NCBI RefSeq assembly: GCF_028736035.1
Contig: NZ_CP117866.1
Span: 10,457,001-10,521,000 of the forward strand
Length of the DNA: 64,000 bases
Origin: Streptomyces sp. T12
GTDB lineage: Bacteria > Actinomycetota > Actinomycetes > Streptomycetales > Streptomycetaceae
Direction: 5' to 3'
Position numbers and translations under genes: made by a program. Positions 37,090-46,883 of this stretch are shown piece by piece (the first letter of the stretch is position 1; each line of letters starts with the position of its first letter). The notes beneath the pieces are model-generated. The model made no database searches, was not told the origin of the DNA, and was given only the letters and a program-made list of their open reading frames with translations.

Positions 37090-40000
37090 TCAGGCCCCCG
37101 CGCCCGCCTCTGCCAGGGCCGGACTGCCCTCCTCAGGGGGCACCTGACCTGCGCCTGCGCCTGAGTCGGCGGAGTCGGTGTCGGCGGCGTCCGTACGGGC
37201 GGCCGGCCGGATCGCGGGGGAGTCGGCCGAGGCCAGACGCTCCGCGAACCGGTGCGCCCCGTACGCGCCCGCCGGTGGCGGAGACTCGGTGAAATGCTCG
37301 GCGAGCGAATTGCGCACAGGGGCGTCGACGGTGAATCCACGCACCGTCAGATAACGCCACGAGAGCTCGGCCAGCTCCGCTCCCGAGTAGTCGGCGAACG
37401 GCAGGTACTCGGCGAAGCAGGCGGCCAGTTCGGAGCCCGGGCGTGCGTTCAGGGCCTCGGCCAGCAGCGACTCCTCGCCGCACAGCACCAGCGCCACCTC
37501 GCCGTTGCCGTCCGCGGCCTTGCGCAGGGCGCTCACCACGGCACCGCGCTCCGACTCCGGGCGGGCCTGGAAGGCCTGGTCGAGTTCGAGCAGCAGCAGG
37601 CCGCCCGCGGCCTCGTCGAAGACGGCGGCGGCGAACGTCTCTGCCTGCTCCCGCCAGCCCGCCGGGAACTCGGAGAGGGCCTGCCGGTGCACCGCGCCGG
37701 TCTCCAGCAGCCCGTACTCGGCGAGGCACCGCGCGTACAGCCCGGCCACGGCACCGCGGCCGCTGCCCTCCTTGCCCGCGAACACCAGGTTCATCAGCCC
37801 CGCGACCGGCTGGCGCTGCCGGCGCAGCTCCGTGAGTCCGGCGAGCCGTTCGAGGAGCGAGGTACGGACCGCCTCCAGCCCGACCAGGTTCGCGATGCGC
37901 CGGCTGCTGCGCGGCTCCTGCGGCTGCCGGTTGTCCCCGCCGCCGGAAGTGGCGGGCTCCGCCCCGGGCGGCTTCTCCACGTCGTCCGCCGTCAAACGCG
38001 TGAACTCCGAGTCGGCGGTGGGTGGATGAGTGGCCAGCCGGGATGCCTGACGGTTGATCATCGACTCGAACAGCTGGCGGGCCACACGTCCGTTGCCGAA
38101 GGTCGGCCCCTTCGGGGTCCGCTCGAAGTAGGTGGTGAGGCCCTCCAGCGCGGAATCGGTGAGCTCGTAGTAGTGCTTGCCGCACAGGCCCCGGACGATC
38201 GTCACCAGCTCGTCCACCGAGTAGTTGGGGAACTCGACGGTACGGGAGAAACGTGACGCCATACCGGGGTTGGAGGACAGGAACTGGTCCATCTGCTCGG
38301 AGTAGCCCGCGACGATGACCACGATCTCGTCGCGATGGTCCTCCATGAGCTTCATGAGGGTCTCGACGGCCTCCTGGCCGAAGTCGGGGCCGCTTCCCTT
38401 GGCCTGGCTGGTCAGGGTGTAGGCCTCGTCGATGAAGAGCACACCGCCGATCGCCTTGGTGACGACCTCCGTGGTCTTGATGGCGGTGGCGCCGATGTAC
38501 TGCGCGACGAGGTCGGCGCGCGCGACCTCCACGATGTGACCCTTGCTGAGGATGCCCAGTTCGGCGAGGACCGCGCCGTAGAGCCGGGCCACGGTGGTCT
38601 TGCCGGTGCCCGGTGGGCCGGCGAACACCAGGTGCCGGCTCATCGGAGGCATGGGCAGTCCCATCTCCTCCCGGCGCTGGGCCATCTTGTTGAGGTTGAT
38701 GAGGCTGGTGACCTCGTGCTTGACGCTCTCCAGCCCGACCAGCGCATCGAGTTCGGCGAGCGGTCCGGTACCGGTGTGCTGCGCGGTCTCCGACGCCTCG
38801 GGCTGTTCCGCGCCGTCCTCCTTGCGCTGCCGCCCCTTCGACGCGGCACGCCCGGACTTGTCCTGCCGGTCGCCGCCGGTCAGGTTGCCGACCGAGAACT
38901 GCGGGTTGTCCCGGAGCTGGTGCACCTGCAGGCCGCCGTTGTCCCGCACTTCGCAGTCGCGGACGCTGACCGGCTCCTCGGTGTTGGTGCGTACGCCGTC
39001 CCCGGCGTTGTCGAAGATCAGGCAGTTGCTGACCTCGGCCCGAGCGGTCGCCTGGATGTTGACGCCGTGGCCGCGGGCGCTGTGCACCCGGCACCCGATG
39101 GCCGTGACCGATCCGCCGCCGGTCACCCGGATCGCGTCGGTCCCGGAGCCGGCGATCTCGCTGTCCCGCACGGTGAGCGCCGCGTCTTTCCCGACCAGGA
39201 CCTCGCAGCCCTGGAGCCGGGCGGACACCACCTCCGCCTCGGAGCCGTCGGTCAGCGAGAACCCGCCGCCGCCGGTGCGCAGGCGCAACTCCTGGAACCT
39301 GCCGGTGCCCTTCTCGGCCAGCTCCACCGCGTTCGCCCGGTCCGTGGCGATCTCGCTGTCCCGCACCATGACCTTGGCGCCGCCCGCCACCCGCAGCCCG
39401 ATGCCGGCGCCCTCGGCCACCGTCAGCTGTTCCGCCTCGACGGCGCCGCCCTCCGTGACGAGCACGGCCGCCTGGGCCGCCTCGCGTACGGCCAGCTGCT
39501 TGAGGGCGACCGTGCTGCCGCCCTCCACGCTCACGCCCACCGACGCCCGCGTGATCTCGCAGTTCTCCAGCCGGGGCCGCGACTTCCCGGTGATCCGGAC
39601 GGCGGTCCCGTCCGGGGCGGAGACGACGCACCCCTTGAGCAGCGGGGCCGAACCGCCGGCGATGTGCACCGACTCCGCGCCGGCACCGGAGAACCGGCAG
39701 CCGGTGAGGGTGATCCGGCCCTTGCCGGTGAGATACGCGTCCACGCTCGCGCTCTCGGTCACGGTGACGCCCGAGACGGTCGCCGCGCCGTTCTGCTCGA
39801 CGACCAGCGCCGGCTTGCCGCTCGCGGTGATCGCCGTGTCCTTGACCTCCGCGCGCCCGTTGCCGTTGACGCAGATGCCGTTGCCGCCCGCCCGGTCGAT
39901 GACACTCTCCCGGACCGCCAACCGCCCGCCCTCGGCGACCACGATCGCGGACGAGCCGGTCTCGTTCACGACGGTCTTCTCGACCGTGTTGCCGCCGGGC

Positions 40001-40428
40001 GAGGTCACCACGATGCCGGCGCCCTGCGCCTCGTCGATCCGGCAGTCACGTGCCACCAGCGTTCCCTGATGCCACGCCAGGATCGCCGTCCACCCCGCAC
40101 CGGTGATCCGGCAGGCGTCGAGTGCGGCCTCGCCACGTCGGATCTCCACGGCGGCCGTGTCGTCGTCCCCGCCGGAGATCGTCAGACCGGAGAGCTGCAC
40201 CGCCTCGGCGTCGACGACGACGGCGCTGCCCGAGCCCACATGGATCCGCACATCGCTCCCCCCGCTCGCGGCGGAGATGGTCACCATGCGCGTGATGACC
40301 AGGGGTTCCTCGTACGTCCCCCCGGCCACGGTGATCACCGCGCCGTCGGAAGCGGCGCGCAGCGCCTCGCCTATGGACTGGTAGGCGCCGGGACGGTCCC
40401 GGGAGACCAGCAGGACCTGCCTCGTCAT
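37090..40428 (-). CDS. Right-handed beta-helix / EccA-type AAA+ ATPase fusion, 1112 aa
   Basis: Residues 1 to about 510 are parallel beta-helix repeats of roughly 23 residues (patterns such as V-x-D-C-x-I and G-x-G-I-x-V), with the opening of pectate-lyase-like helices (AYQSIGEALRAASDGAVITV). A charged linker leads to a CbxX/CfqX (EccA-type) AAA+ domain. That domain has Walker A GPPGTGKT (K610), Walker B GVLFIDEA and an arginine region MASRFSRTVEFP. From about 860 to 1060 lies a second ATPase-like domain with a broken Walker A (GSGRG, Lys replaced by Arg) and Walker B reading LLLELDQ. EccA proteins act in the cytosol on ESX substrates, normally after TPR repeats, so the beta-helix replacing them is unusual. 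The ATG at 40428 overlaps the previous stop (ATGA), with AAAGGGAA upstream. Confidence 0.88.
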   Translation of the reverse strand: MTRQVLLVSRDRPGAYQSIGEALRAASDGAVITVAGGTYEEPLVITRMVTISAASGGSDVRIHVGSGSAVVVDAEAVQLSGLTISGGDDDTAAVEIRRGEAALDACRITGAGWTAILAWHQGTLVARDCRIDEAQGAGIVVTSPGGNTVEKTVVNETGSSAIVVAEGGRLAVRESVIDRAGGNGICVNGNGRAEVKDTAITASGKPALVVEQNGAATVSGVTVTESASVDAYLTGKGRITLTGCRFSGAGAESVHIAGGSAPLLKGCVVSAPDGTAVRITGKSRPRLENCEITRASVGVSVEGGSTVALKQLAVREAAQAAVLVTEGGAVEAEQLTVAEGAGIGLRVAGGAKVMVRDSEIATDRANAVELAEKGTGRFQELRLRTGGGGFSLTDGSEAEVVSARLQGCEVLVGKDAALTVRDSEIAGSGTDAIRVTGGGSVTAIGCRVHSARGHGVNIQATARAEVSNCLIFDNAGDGVRTNTEEPVSVRDCEVRDNGGLQVHQLRDNPQFSVGNLTGGDRQDKSGRAASKGRQRKEDGAEQPEASETAQHTGTGPLAELDALVGLESVKHEVTSLINLNKMAQRREEMGLPMPPMSRHLVFAGPPGTGKTTVARLYGAVLAELGILSKGHIVEVARADLVAQYIGATAIKTTEVVTKAIGGVLFIDEAYTLTSQAKGSGPDFGQEAVETLMKLMEDHRDEIVVIVAGYSEQMDQFLSSNPGMASRFSRTVEFPNYSVDELVTIVRGLCGKHYYELTDSALEGLTTYFERTPKGPTFGNGRVARQLFESMINRQASRLATHPPTADSEFTRLTADDVEKPPGAEPATSGGGDNRQPQEPRSSRRIANLVGLEAVRTSLLERLAGLTELRRQRQPVAGLMNLVFAGKEGSGRGAVAGLYARCLAEYGLLETGAVHRQALSEFPAGWREQAETFAAAVFDEAAGGLLLLELDQAFQARPESERGAVVSALRKAADGNGEVALVLCGEESLLAEALNARPGSELAACFAEYLPFADYSGAELAELSWRYLTVRGFTVDAPVRNSLAEHFTESPPPAGAYGAHRFAERLASADSPAIRPAARTDAADTDSADSGAGAGQVPPEEGSPALAEAGAGA

Positions 40429-43400
40429 GGCGTCGTTCCCTTTCTGGGTGGTGCGGTGCCGGCGCCACGGCCGGTCACGATCAGCCCTGGTGGATTGCGG
40501 AGGGCGCCGAGGGCCGTCGCGGGGAGCCGTACGGCGGGCTTGGCGTCCCGCCACTCGGTGTCGGCCTGCTCCAGCCCGGCCATCGCGAGGTCGTCCAGCG
40601 GGAGGCGCCGGATGTCGACGCTCCCGTCCGCGCCGATCTCCGGGCCCGTCAGCTCCCGCAGCAGCAGCACGCGCCGTTCCTCGTCGCGCACCCCGAGCAC
40701 CTTGAAACTGGTGCCGGGCAGGTAGAGCACCCGGTCGGGGACGGTCGGGTCCAGCAGGGCGGTTCGGCGCGCGGTCATCGACCAGATCAGTACGTCGACA
40801 TCGCCGGCCATCTCGGGATGCGCGGCGGTCAGCGCGGCGCAGAACGCCCACTCGGTGACGAGCCGGCGCTTGCCGTACCACTGCCACTCCGCCTCGCTCA
40901 GCGTGGTGCGCAGCATTGTGGCGCCGCGATAGGACGGCAGCCGGCGCAGCCCCGACGCCACGCAGCGGGCCAACGGCACATGGGGGCCGACGGTTGCGCC
41001 GCGCACCGCGCTGTCGATCCGGTCGGTTCCACCGGACAGATACAGCCGGACCGCGACCAGGTCGGTGACCACGTCGTCGCCCGACTGCTTGGAACCACCG
41101 CGCAGCCCGGGGGACTCGGACAGCACCCGCGCCACGTGGTTCGAGGCGGAGTCGTACTGCTCCTTCAACGTCCGTCGCAACCAGGTACGTTCCTGCTCGA
41201 TTCCGCGCTCCGGGGGTACGGCGCAGGCGTCGGGCGCGGGCACGGGCTGTATGCGTACGGCGGGCCGCTGAGCCTTGGGTCGCGCCGCAGGCGCGGGAGC
41301 AGGCGTTCCCGAGGTACTGGAGGCCGCTGCCGGAGGCGGAGGCGGAGGCGGAGGCGGAGGCGGGGTCGGGGTCCGGGCCGACGTGGGGGCGGCCGCCGGA
41401 GGAGGTGCCGGGGAGGACGTGGCCGCCGGTCGCGGTGCCGCCGCTTGCGGCGCCGGGTCTGCCACGGGCTCGGGATCCACGGTGCCGGCACCGACGGGCG
41501 CGGCCTCGGCCGATTCGGCGGACACGGCCCCAGGAGGCGGGGCCGACTCCAGCCGAAGCGACCGCGGGCGTAGGGGAGCGGGCGCGGGCCTGGACGCCTG
41601 CGCCTGCCGCTCGCCGGACGCGGCCGGATCGACGGGAGCCGCAGCATCGGGGGCCACGACTGCGGAGGTGGCAGGCGCGGCCACGGACTCGCCGACACCG
41701 GGCACCGGCGTGGGCTCCAACACCTCGGCCGCAGAACCGGATCGGCCCACCGCGGGCTCCGGCACCGAGCCCGCGGACCACGACGCATCGACGACAGGCG
41801 CCGTATCGGTCCTGGACACTCCGCCTTCGGTTCCGGGCACGCTGCCGTCGGCTCCAGGCACGCCACTTGCGCTCCTGGACACTCCGCCTTCGGCCCCCGG
41901 CACACCGCCGTCGGCTCCAGGCACGCCTCCTTGGGTTCCGGGCACTCCGCCGTCGGCCCCGGGCGCACCCCTTGCGGCGCTGGACACTCCGCCTGCCACC
42001 CCGGGCGCGCCTCCTTGGGTTCCGGGCACTTCGATTCCGGACCCGGTCATCACGCCATCGGCCTCGGGCACACCACCGGTTGCGGGGCCGCGAACATCGA
42101 CACCCGCGGGCGTGGACACTCCGTCACCGGCCCCGGGCGCACCGCTCGCGGTCCCGGGCATCTCAACTGACAGCCCAGGGACGTCACTTGCGGGCATGGA
42201 CGCCCCGCCATCGGCCCCGGGCGCGCCACTTGTCGTCCCCGCTATCCCGGTTGCCGGACCTGGCACGGCACCAGCAGGGTCGGACACCTCACCATCAGCT
42301 CCAGGAACCCCACCGGCAGGACCGATCCGGCCCGGCGTAGAAGCCACTGCCTCGGCAGCAGGCCCGTCCTCGCCCACCACAGCCCCCGGCGCCTCCACCG
42401 CAGGCCCGGTCCGGCCCGCGGTAGGCCTCGACCCGGGCTCCTGAACTCCGCTCGTACTTCCGGGTTCGCCCGCCGCAGGCCGCGCCGCACCCGGCACCTC
42501 GATCGCAAGGCCAGGTTCACCAACCCCAGACCCCGACGCGTCCGACACCCCGCCCCCAGCCACAGGTGCACGCACGCCGACCACCTGCGCAGGCTCGCCG
42601 GCCAAGGGCCCCGGGCCCGCCCCCACAGCCGCAGCTCCAGACGCACCCGCCCCACCCCTCCGGGAGGACGCCGCGCCGGAGTTCTTCTCGGCTGCGTGCT
42701 TCGGGGCAGGCAGGACTCGGCAGGCTTCGGCGAGTGCCGGATCGAGTTGTTGCCGGACCTCCTCGGCCAGTGTCCGCATCCGCTCCGCGGACTCCGGTGT
42801 GCCCGCGTCGAAGTGGATGACCGTCATGCCCGGGTCGGCCGGGACGCGGTGCACCGCCGACGCGTCGGCCCGAGCCGCAGGTGGCCGTAGCCACAGTCCT
42901 GCCTGGGTGACCTCCAGCACGGCGTCGGGTGCGTACTCGTACACTCCCGCGGAGATCTCCGGCAAGCCGTCCGCCGGACCGCGGCGGCCGCGCAGCTCGG
43001 GCGGCGGCGCCGCGGAGCCGGGGGCGACCGCGGGCCGGTAGACCAACTCACGGACGAAGGCGGGCGGGCCGGGGGTGCCGTCGGTGGCCAGTACGCGGAT
43101 CTGCGCACCGTCGGTGCCCGGCTCGCCGACCGTCGGCAGCCCGGCGTAGACGGTGACCTGCTGGCCGAACCGGTCGGCCAGTACCTGACCGAGCGCGGTG
43201 CCCTTCGGCACGGCCACCGGCCCGTAGGCGGTGAAGCGAACCAGCGGACGGGCGGCCGGTGTGACGCGTCCCCAGAAGTGCTCGATGTCCTCCAGCGAAA
43301 GGTTCGCGCCACCGGGGCAGCCGAGTACCACGACGAGCCGGTCGGACTGGCAGAGCAGGGAGGCCGCCAGCCGGCGGCGATGGATGTCCTGCTCGCTGGC

Positions 43401-43988
43401 GGGCTGGTCCGTCCGCCTGACCCAGACGCCGCCGGGCACGGGTTCGGCCGTGCCGTCGGCGCTGGTCGCGAAGGAGCCCCCGGGCACGGCGTGATCCCAC
43501 TTCGGTACGGGGAACCGGCGCGACACTTGGGGGGCGTGCTTGGGCCGCCCGAGCCGCGCCCAGGTGGACGAGCGACGCGGCTGGAAGCCCAGCCAGCCGG
43601 AACCGGCGGCCTCCGGCACGAACAGCACGCCCCCGGCGGCGGGGAGCACCCAGCCGTCCGGGGTGAGCACGGTCCGTTCGAGCCGGTCGGCGAGGAGCTG
43701 ACCGGCCGTCATGGCGGTCTCGCGGCTCGGCCGGCCGATGATCACCCGGAAGGAACGCCCTCGGCGCTTGAGCAGAGCGGCCACCGACTCCCAGTCCTCG
43801 GCCGGCGGATCCTCCGGGAGGTCGACGACGACCAGAGTGTGTTCGGGGTCTTGGGCCAGTCCGCCGGCGAAGGCGTGCAGCTGAGGGTTGATCCTCCCCG
43901 TGGGATGGACCAGCAGCGCACCGCCGATGCTCCGGCATTCCAGTCCGGCACGGCTTGAGCCGCGCGCACCGCGATCGAGTTGCACCAT
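40425..43988 (-). CDS. T7SS-locus protein with low-complexity middle and ART-like C-terminal domain, 1187 aa
   Basis: Residues 1-460 form a folded-looking region of unknown family (ALLVHPTGRINPQLHAFAGG near the start). Residues 460-870 are Gly/Ala/Pro-rich with VPGADGG and VPGTQGG repeats, followed by a long Pro run. The last 280 residues resemble the arginine-type ADP-ribosyltransferase fold: R1021 in SYRGATML, then VTEWAF, and the late strand LYLPGTSFKVLGV. The STS and E-x-E positions are not conserved, so it may be inactive. ATG 43988 is preferred over 44009 because AGGGGG precedes it and it avoids overlap with eccB. It sits between eccB and the AAA+ gene, with 10-base and 4-base junctions. 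Core-complex accessory or exported protein are both possible. Confidence 0.75.
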   Translation of the reverse strand: MVQLDRGARGSSRAGLECRSIGGALLVHPTGRINPQLHAFAGGLAQDPEHTLVVVDLPEDPPAEDWESVAALLKRRGRSFRVIIGRPSRETAMTAGQLLADRLERTVLTPDGWVLPAAGGVLFVPEAAGSGWLGFQPRRSSTWARLGRPKHAPQVSRRFPVPKWDHAVPGGSFATSADGTAEPVPGGVWVRRTDQPASEQDIHRRRLAASLLCQSDRLVVVLGCPGGANLSLEDIEHFWGRVTPAARPLVRFTAYGPVAVPKGTALGQVLADRFGQQVTVYAGLPTVGEPGTDGAQIRVLATDGTPGPPAFVRELVYRPAVAPGSAAPPPELRGRRGPADGLPEISAGVYEYAPDAVLEVTQAGLWLRPPAARADASAVHRVPADPGMTVIHFDAGTPESAERMRTLAEEVRQQLDPALAEACRVLPAPKHAAEKNSGAASSRRGGAGASGAAAVGAGPGPLAGEPAQVVGVRAPVAGGGVSDASGSGVGEPGLAIEVPGAARPAAGEPGSTSGVQEPGSRPTAGRTGPAVEAPGAVVGEDGPAAEAVASTPGRIGPAGGVPGADGEVSDPAGAVPGPATGIAGTTSGAPGADGGASMPASDVPGLSVEMPGTASGAPGAGDGVSTPAGVDVRGPATGGVPEADGVMTGSGIEVPGTQGGAPGVAGGVSSAARGAPGADGGVPGTQGGVPGADGGVPGAEGGVSRSASGVPGADGSVPGTEGGVSRTDTAPVVDASWSAGSVPEPAVGRSGSAAEVLEPTPVPGVGESVAAPATSAVVAPDAAAPVDPAASGERQAQASRPAPAPLRPRSLRLESAPPPGAVSAESAEAAPVGAGTVDPEPVADPAPQAAAPRPAATSSPAPPPAAAPTSARTPTPPPPPPPPPPPAAASSTSGTPAPAPAARPKAQRPAVRIQPVPAPDACAVPPERGIEQERTWLRRTLKEQYDSASNHVARVLSESPGLRGGSKQSGDDVVTDLVAVRLYLSGGTDRIDSAVRGATVGPHVPLARCVASGLRRLPSYRGATMLRTTLSEAEWQWYGKRRLVTEWAFCAALTAAHPEMAGDVDVLIWSMTARRTALLDPTVPDRVLYLPGTSFKVLGVRDEERRVLLLRELTGPEIGADGSVDIRRLPLDDLAMAGLEQADTEWRDAKPAVRLPATALGALRNPPGLIVTGRGAGTAPPRKGTTP
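41332..42330 (-). repeat. Low-complexity repeats in the 1187-residue gene
   Basis: From about 41820 to 42330 the gene encodes tandem VPG-(A/T)-(D/Q)-GG units (short multiples of three bases). At 41332-41371 a GGAGGC hexamer run encodes consecutive prolines. Such segments expand and contract easily. Confidence 0.85.
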
Positions 43989-43998
43989 GTCCCGCCCC

Positions 43999-45333
43999 CT
44001 AACCGGCACGCGCCGAGACGGCGGTCTTGGCTGTGGTGGTGTCCAGCGTCGGACCGGTGGGTGCCAGATCGAGCAGTTGGCGGGGCAGCGTCCGCACCTT
44101 GGCCTGGCCGTAGCCGAGCGCCGCGAGGGCGTCGGTGTTGGCGAACGGGTACTTCTTGCCGCTGTCGGTGATCAGGTAGAGCCGCGACGTGGCGTCGGGC
44201 GCCTGCGCGGACTCGGCCGCGACGAGCAGGCCCTTGGCCGGCGGCACGAAGAGACCGGAGGGTCGCGGGCCGGCGGCGATGGGCTCGGTCACGACCGAAC
44301 CGCCCTTGGAACTACCGGCCTTCTGCAGCACGCACAGCGCCGAGCCGGCAGGGTTGAACGCCGGGCCGGCCAGGAGGTCCGGCACCGCGGTCAGCAGGGA
44401 GCGGTCCTGCGAGGCGGGAGCGGCCGCGATGTCGGCCGTCGTCACCTGCCTCGGCGCCAAGGCGCCGGGTACGGCGCTGAGCAGGGCGAACTCGGTGCGG
44501 TTGATCGGAGCCAGGCCGTCGGCACGCAGGACGTACATCTCGCGTGAGCCGGCGGCTGTCGTCTCGAACAACTGCCCCACCTTCGCGGACTCGCCGGCCA
44601 CCGAGGAGCCCGCGGAGCCCGCCTCCGGGATGCGCGGCGCGGTCAGCTTTCCGCCGGAAGGCAGCTGGGCCAGCCATGCCGAGGAGACCCGGACGGTCTC
44701 CTGGGCCACCATGCCGAGCGCGACCAGTTCGGCGCGGGACAGCTTGTACGCCCGGCTGTTCCACACGAGGTACGTGGTGCGGTCCGGCCCGGAGAGCAGG
44801 ACCCGCTGGTTGCGCGGGACGGGGGTGGAGCGGCCTGCGGGGTCGAGATCCACCAGCGTCTTCGCGCTGCCCGGCGGCAGGCACACCGCGCGGTCTCCGG
44901 AGAGCAGGTCGGTGGCGGGCGGCACGTCATCGGGCGCGCCGACGATGCCGAGCTGCGGGCCGCGCCGGACCTCAGCCAGGGTGTCGCGTGCGACGGAGAC
45001 GGTCTTGGCACGCGCTCCGGCGACCAGCAGCGCGGAGGCGTAGTTGGCCATGGGGTACAGCTGCTGGTCGATGAGGAGGTACCGGTTGCCGGTCTCCTCC
45101 TCCACGATGATCGACCCCGGATTGCGCCATGCCGTGCTCTCCTTGGGGCTGATCAGGCCGTAGACCCCGAAGCCCGCGGCGAGCAGGACGGCGACCAGCG
45201 CACCGAACTGCATGCCGAGGTTTCCCCGCCGCATGGGGACCTCGACGGGTCCTGGATCACCGGCCAGCAAGGCCGACACAAGCCGGCCGACGGCGAACCG
45301 GTGGGCCTGGACGTGATCGCGTCGATTCTGCAC
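43999..45333 (-). CDS. eccB: Type VII secretion protein EccB, 444 aa
   Basis: The architecture is a short cytosolic N-terminus, one membrane helix (about residues 40-60, FGALVAVLLAAGFGVYGLI) and a large extracytoplasmic domain. Family hallmarks are the VQAHRF start, GNRYLLIDQQLYPMANYASA after the membrane helix, and repeated 'RYLI/YPF' elements such as LITDSGKKYPF near the C-terminus. EccB is part of the inner-membrane T7SS core. The GTG at 45333 follows GAGGGGG at good spacing. It begins 10 bases after eccD ends, so the two are cotranscribed. Two Cys (CLPPG, LCVLQ) could form the periplasmic disulfide known in EccB proteins. Confidence 0.95.
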   Translation of the reverse strand: MQNRRDHVQAHRFAVGRLVSALLAGDPGPVEVPMRRGNLGMQFGALVAVLLAAGFGVYGLISPKESTAWRNPGSIIVEEETGNRYLLIDQQLYPMANYASALLVAGARAKTVSVARDTLAEVRRGPQLGIVGAPDDVPPATDLLSGDRAVCLPPGSAKTLVDLDPAGRSTPVPRNQRVLLSGPDRTTYLVWNSRAYKLSRAELVALGMVAQETVRVSSAWLAQLPSGGKLTAPRIPEAGSAGSSVAGESAKVGQLFETTAAGSREMYVLRADGLAPINRTEFALLSAVPGALAPRQVTTADIAAAPASQDRSLLTAVPDLLAGPAFNPAGSALCVLQKAGSSKGGSVVTEPIAAGPRPSGLFVPPAKGLLVAAESAQAPDATSRLYLITDSGKKYPFANTDALAALGYGQAKVRTLPRQLLDLAPTGPTLDTTTAKTAVSARAG

Positions 45334-45343
45334 CGCAGCCCCC

Positions 45344-46750
45344 TCAGCCGGCCAGCGAGCGGAAGTACGCGTACACGTTCAGGACCTGCAGCAGCAGCGG
45401 GATGAGGGCGAGCGCCGTGAGGCCCTCGAAGATCTCCCCGAGGCGTCCCCAGATGGGCCGCAGCCGCGCCCCGGGCAGTCGCCAGGCACCGGTCAGCAGC
45501 AGAGCGGCGACGGCGAACAGCCCGAGCATGGTGCCGGCCTGCACGACCGGGCCGGCGTGGAGGGTGAGGGACAGCACGACCAGGATCGCGCCGAGCGCGC
45601 CGGCGATCACCAGGGCGATGCGCTGCGAGGCGTTGCCCACCGCGCGGGCACGCAGCAGCACCGCCGGGCTGAACACCGCGGCGAAGACCCAGCCCGACCA
45701 GTTCGGGGCCTGGACCAGCAGGGCGGAGGCCACGATGAAGACCGCGGCGGAGGAGAGGAAGAAGACGCTGAGGTAGCCGTCCGCCGCCGCGGCCCGGCGG
45801 TTGACCAGGGGTTCGGGCAGCGGGTCGATGCCCTGCTGCAGTTCCTCGGCGTTGTGCGGGAGTTCCACGACGCGCAGCCTCGCCGCGAACAGCGCCAGGC
45901 GCGGAAGGACCGGGGACAGCGCGAACAGGGTCGCCGCGAGCACCGCGGCGACCCGGGTGGCGTCCCAGGCGAGGACGATCGACAGGAACGAACCGACCTC
46001 CACCGTGCCCGCCAGCATCAGCAGGGTGCCGAACACCGCGATCGGCACCCGGCCGGTGGCCAGGACCGCGGCGGCCGCCACTCCGGTGAACGTGGCGGTG
46101 AGCAGCCCGTCCAGCCGACCGGGCGCGAACAGCCCGGCGGGGCCCGCCACCGCGGACAGCCCGGCCAGCCCGGCGAACAGGCACGCGCCCAGGCCGGTGA
46201 TGGTCCCCAGGGCCCGGTCTTCCAGGTTCTTGGTGACCAGGCCGCAGCCGACGATCAGGCCCACGGCGAGCAGACCGCAGGTGAGCGTGGTCAGCAGCTG
46301 GGGTCGGGTGGCGACGACCATGGCGGCGAGGGACGCCAGCGCCAGGCAGGCCAGGACGAGGCAGAGCCGACGGGTCAACTCCGGGCGCCAGCGGTCGCGT
46401 TGGGCGTTGAGCGCGGTGGACACCCCGTCGGCCACGTCGTCGAACCGCAGCTCCGACAGGAGGTCGTCCTTCGGCCGCAGATACAGCACGTCACCGTCGC
46501 GCAGGCCGAGGGTCTCCGGGGTGCCGTCCAGGTCGAGCGGGCCCTCGCCGAGGCGCTGCAGCGCCCATCTGCCGCCGAGGTCCTCCTCGTTCACTGACGG
46601 TTTCAGCACGACGGGCAGGAGTGTGGCCACCGTGGCGGTGACGGGCACCGCGAGGTCGGTGCGGCCTTTGGCCGCGCTGACGGTCAGTCGGCAGACGTCG
46701 GTGGTCCCCCCGTGCCCGGTACGGGATGAGGACGACGCGGCGGTGCTCAT
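45344..46750 (-). CDS. eccD: Type VII secretion integral membrane protein EccD, 468 aa
   Basis: Residues 1 to about 110 form the ubiquitin-like cytosolic domain (CRLTVSAAKGRTDLAVP, then LRDGDVLYLRP). Eleven hydrophobic segments follow, as expected of EccD, which builds the membrane vestibule of the T7SS core. ATG 46750 is chosen (MSTAASS) with AGGAG six bases upstream; the longer frame upstream is low-complexity and overlaps eccC. It lies 133 bases after eccC and 10 bases before eccB. Confidence 0.95.
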   Translation of the reverse strand: MSTAASSSSRTGHGGTTDVCRLTVSAAKGRTDLAVPVTATVATLLPVVLKPSVNEEDLGGRWALQRLGEGPLDLDGTPETLGLRDGDVLYLRPKDDLLSELRFDDVADGVSTALNAQRDRWRPELTRRLCLVLACLALASLAAMVVATRPQLLTTLTCGLLAVGLIVGCGLVTKNLEDRALGTITGLGACLFAGLAGLSAVAGPAGLFAPGRLDGLLTATFTGVAAAAVLATGRVPIAVFGTLLMLAGTVEVGSFLSIVLAWDATRVAAVLAATLFALSPVLPRLALFAARLRVVELPHNAEELQQGIDPLPEPLVNRRAAAADGYLSVFFLSSAAVFIVASALLVQAPNWSGWVFAAVFSPAVLLRARAVGNASQRIALVIAGALGAILVVLSLTLHAGPVVQAGTMLGLFAVAALLLTGAWRLPGARLRPIWGRLGEIFEGLTALALIPLLLQVLNVYAYFRSLAG

Positions 46751-46883
46751 GGTTCTCCTGCGGTGCAAAGACGGGGAAAACGGGGCGGGTTCGATGCGCT
46801 GGGGAAGGCCGGTGCGGCGCGCGGGCGTCGGGCGCGAGGTGTACGGCGCCCGGCGGAGGGCCGGCGCATGGCGGAGGGCCGGC

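Noticed and set aside
37133..39631. 832-codon minus-strand frame within the beta-helix/AAA+ gene
   Set aside because: It is the Arg/Gly-rich out-of-frame shadow of the gene. The Walker motifs and beta-helix repeats are in the other frame.
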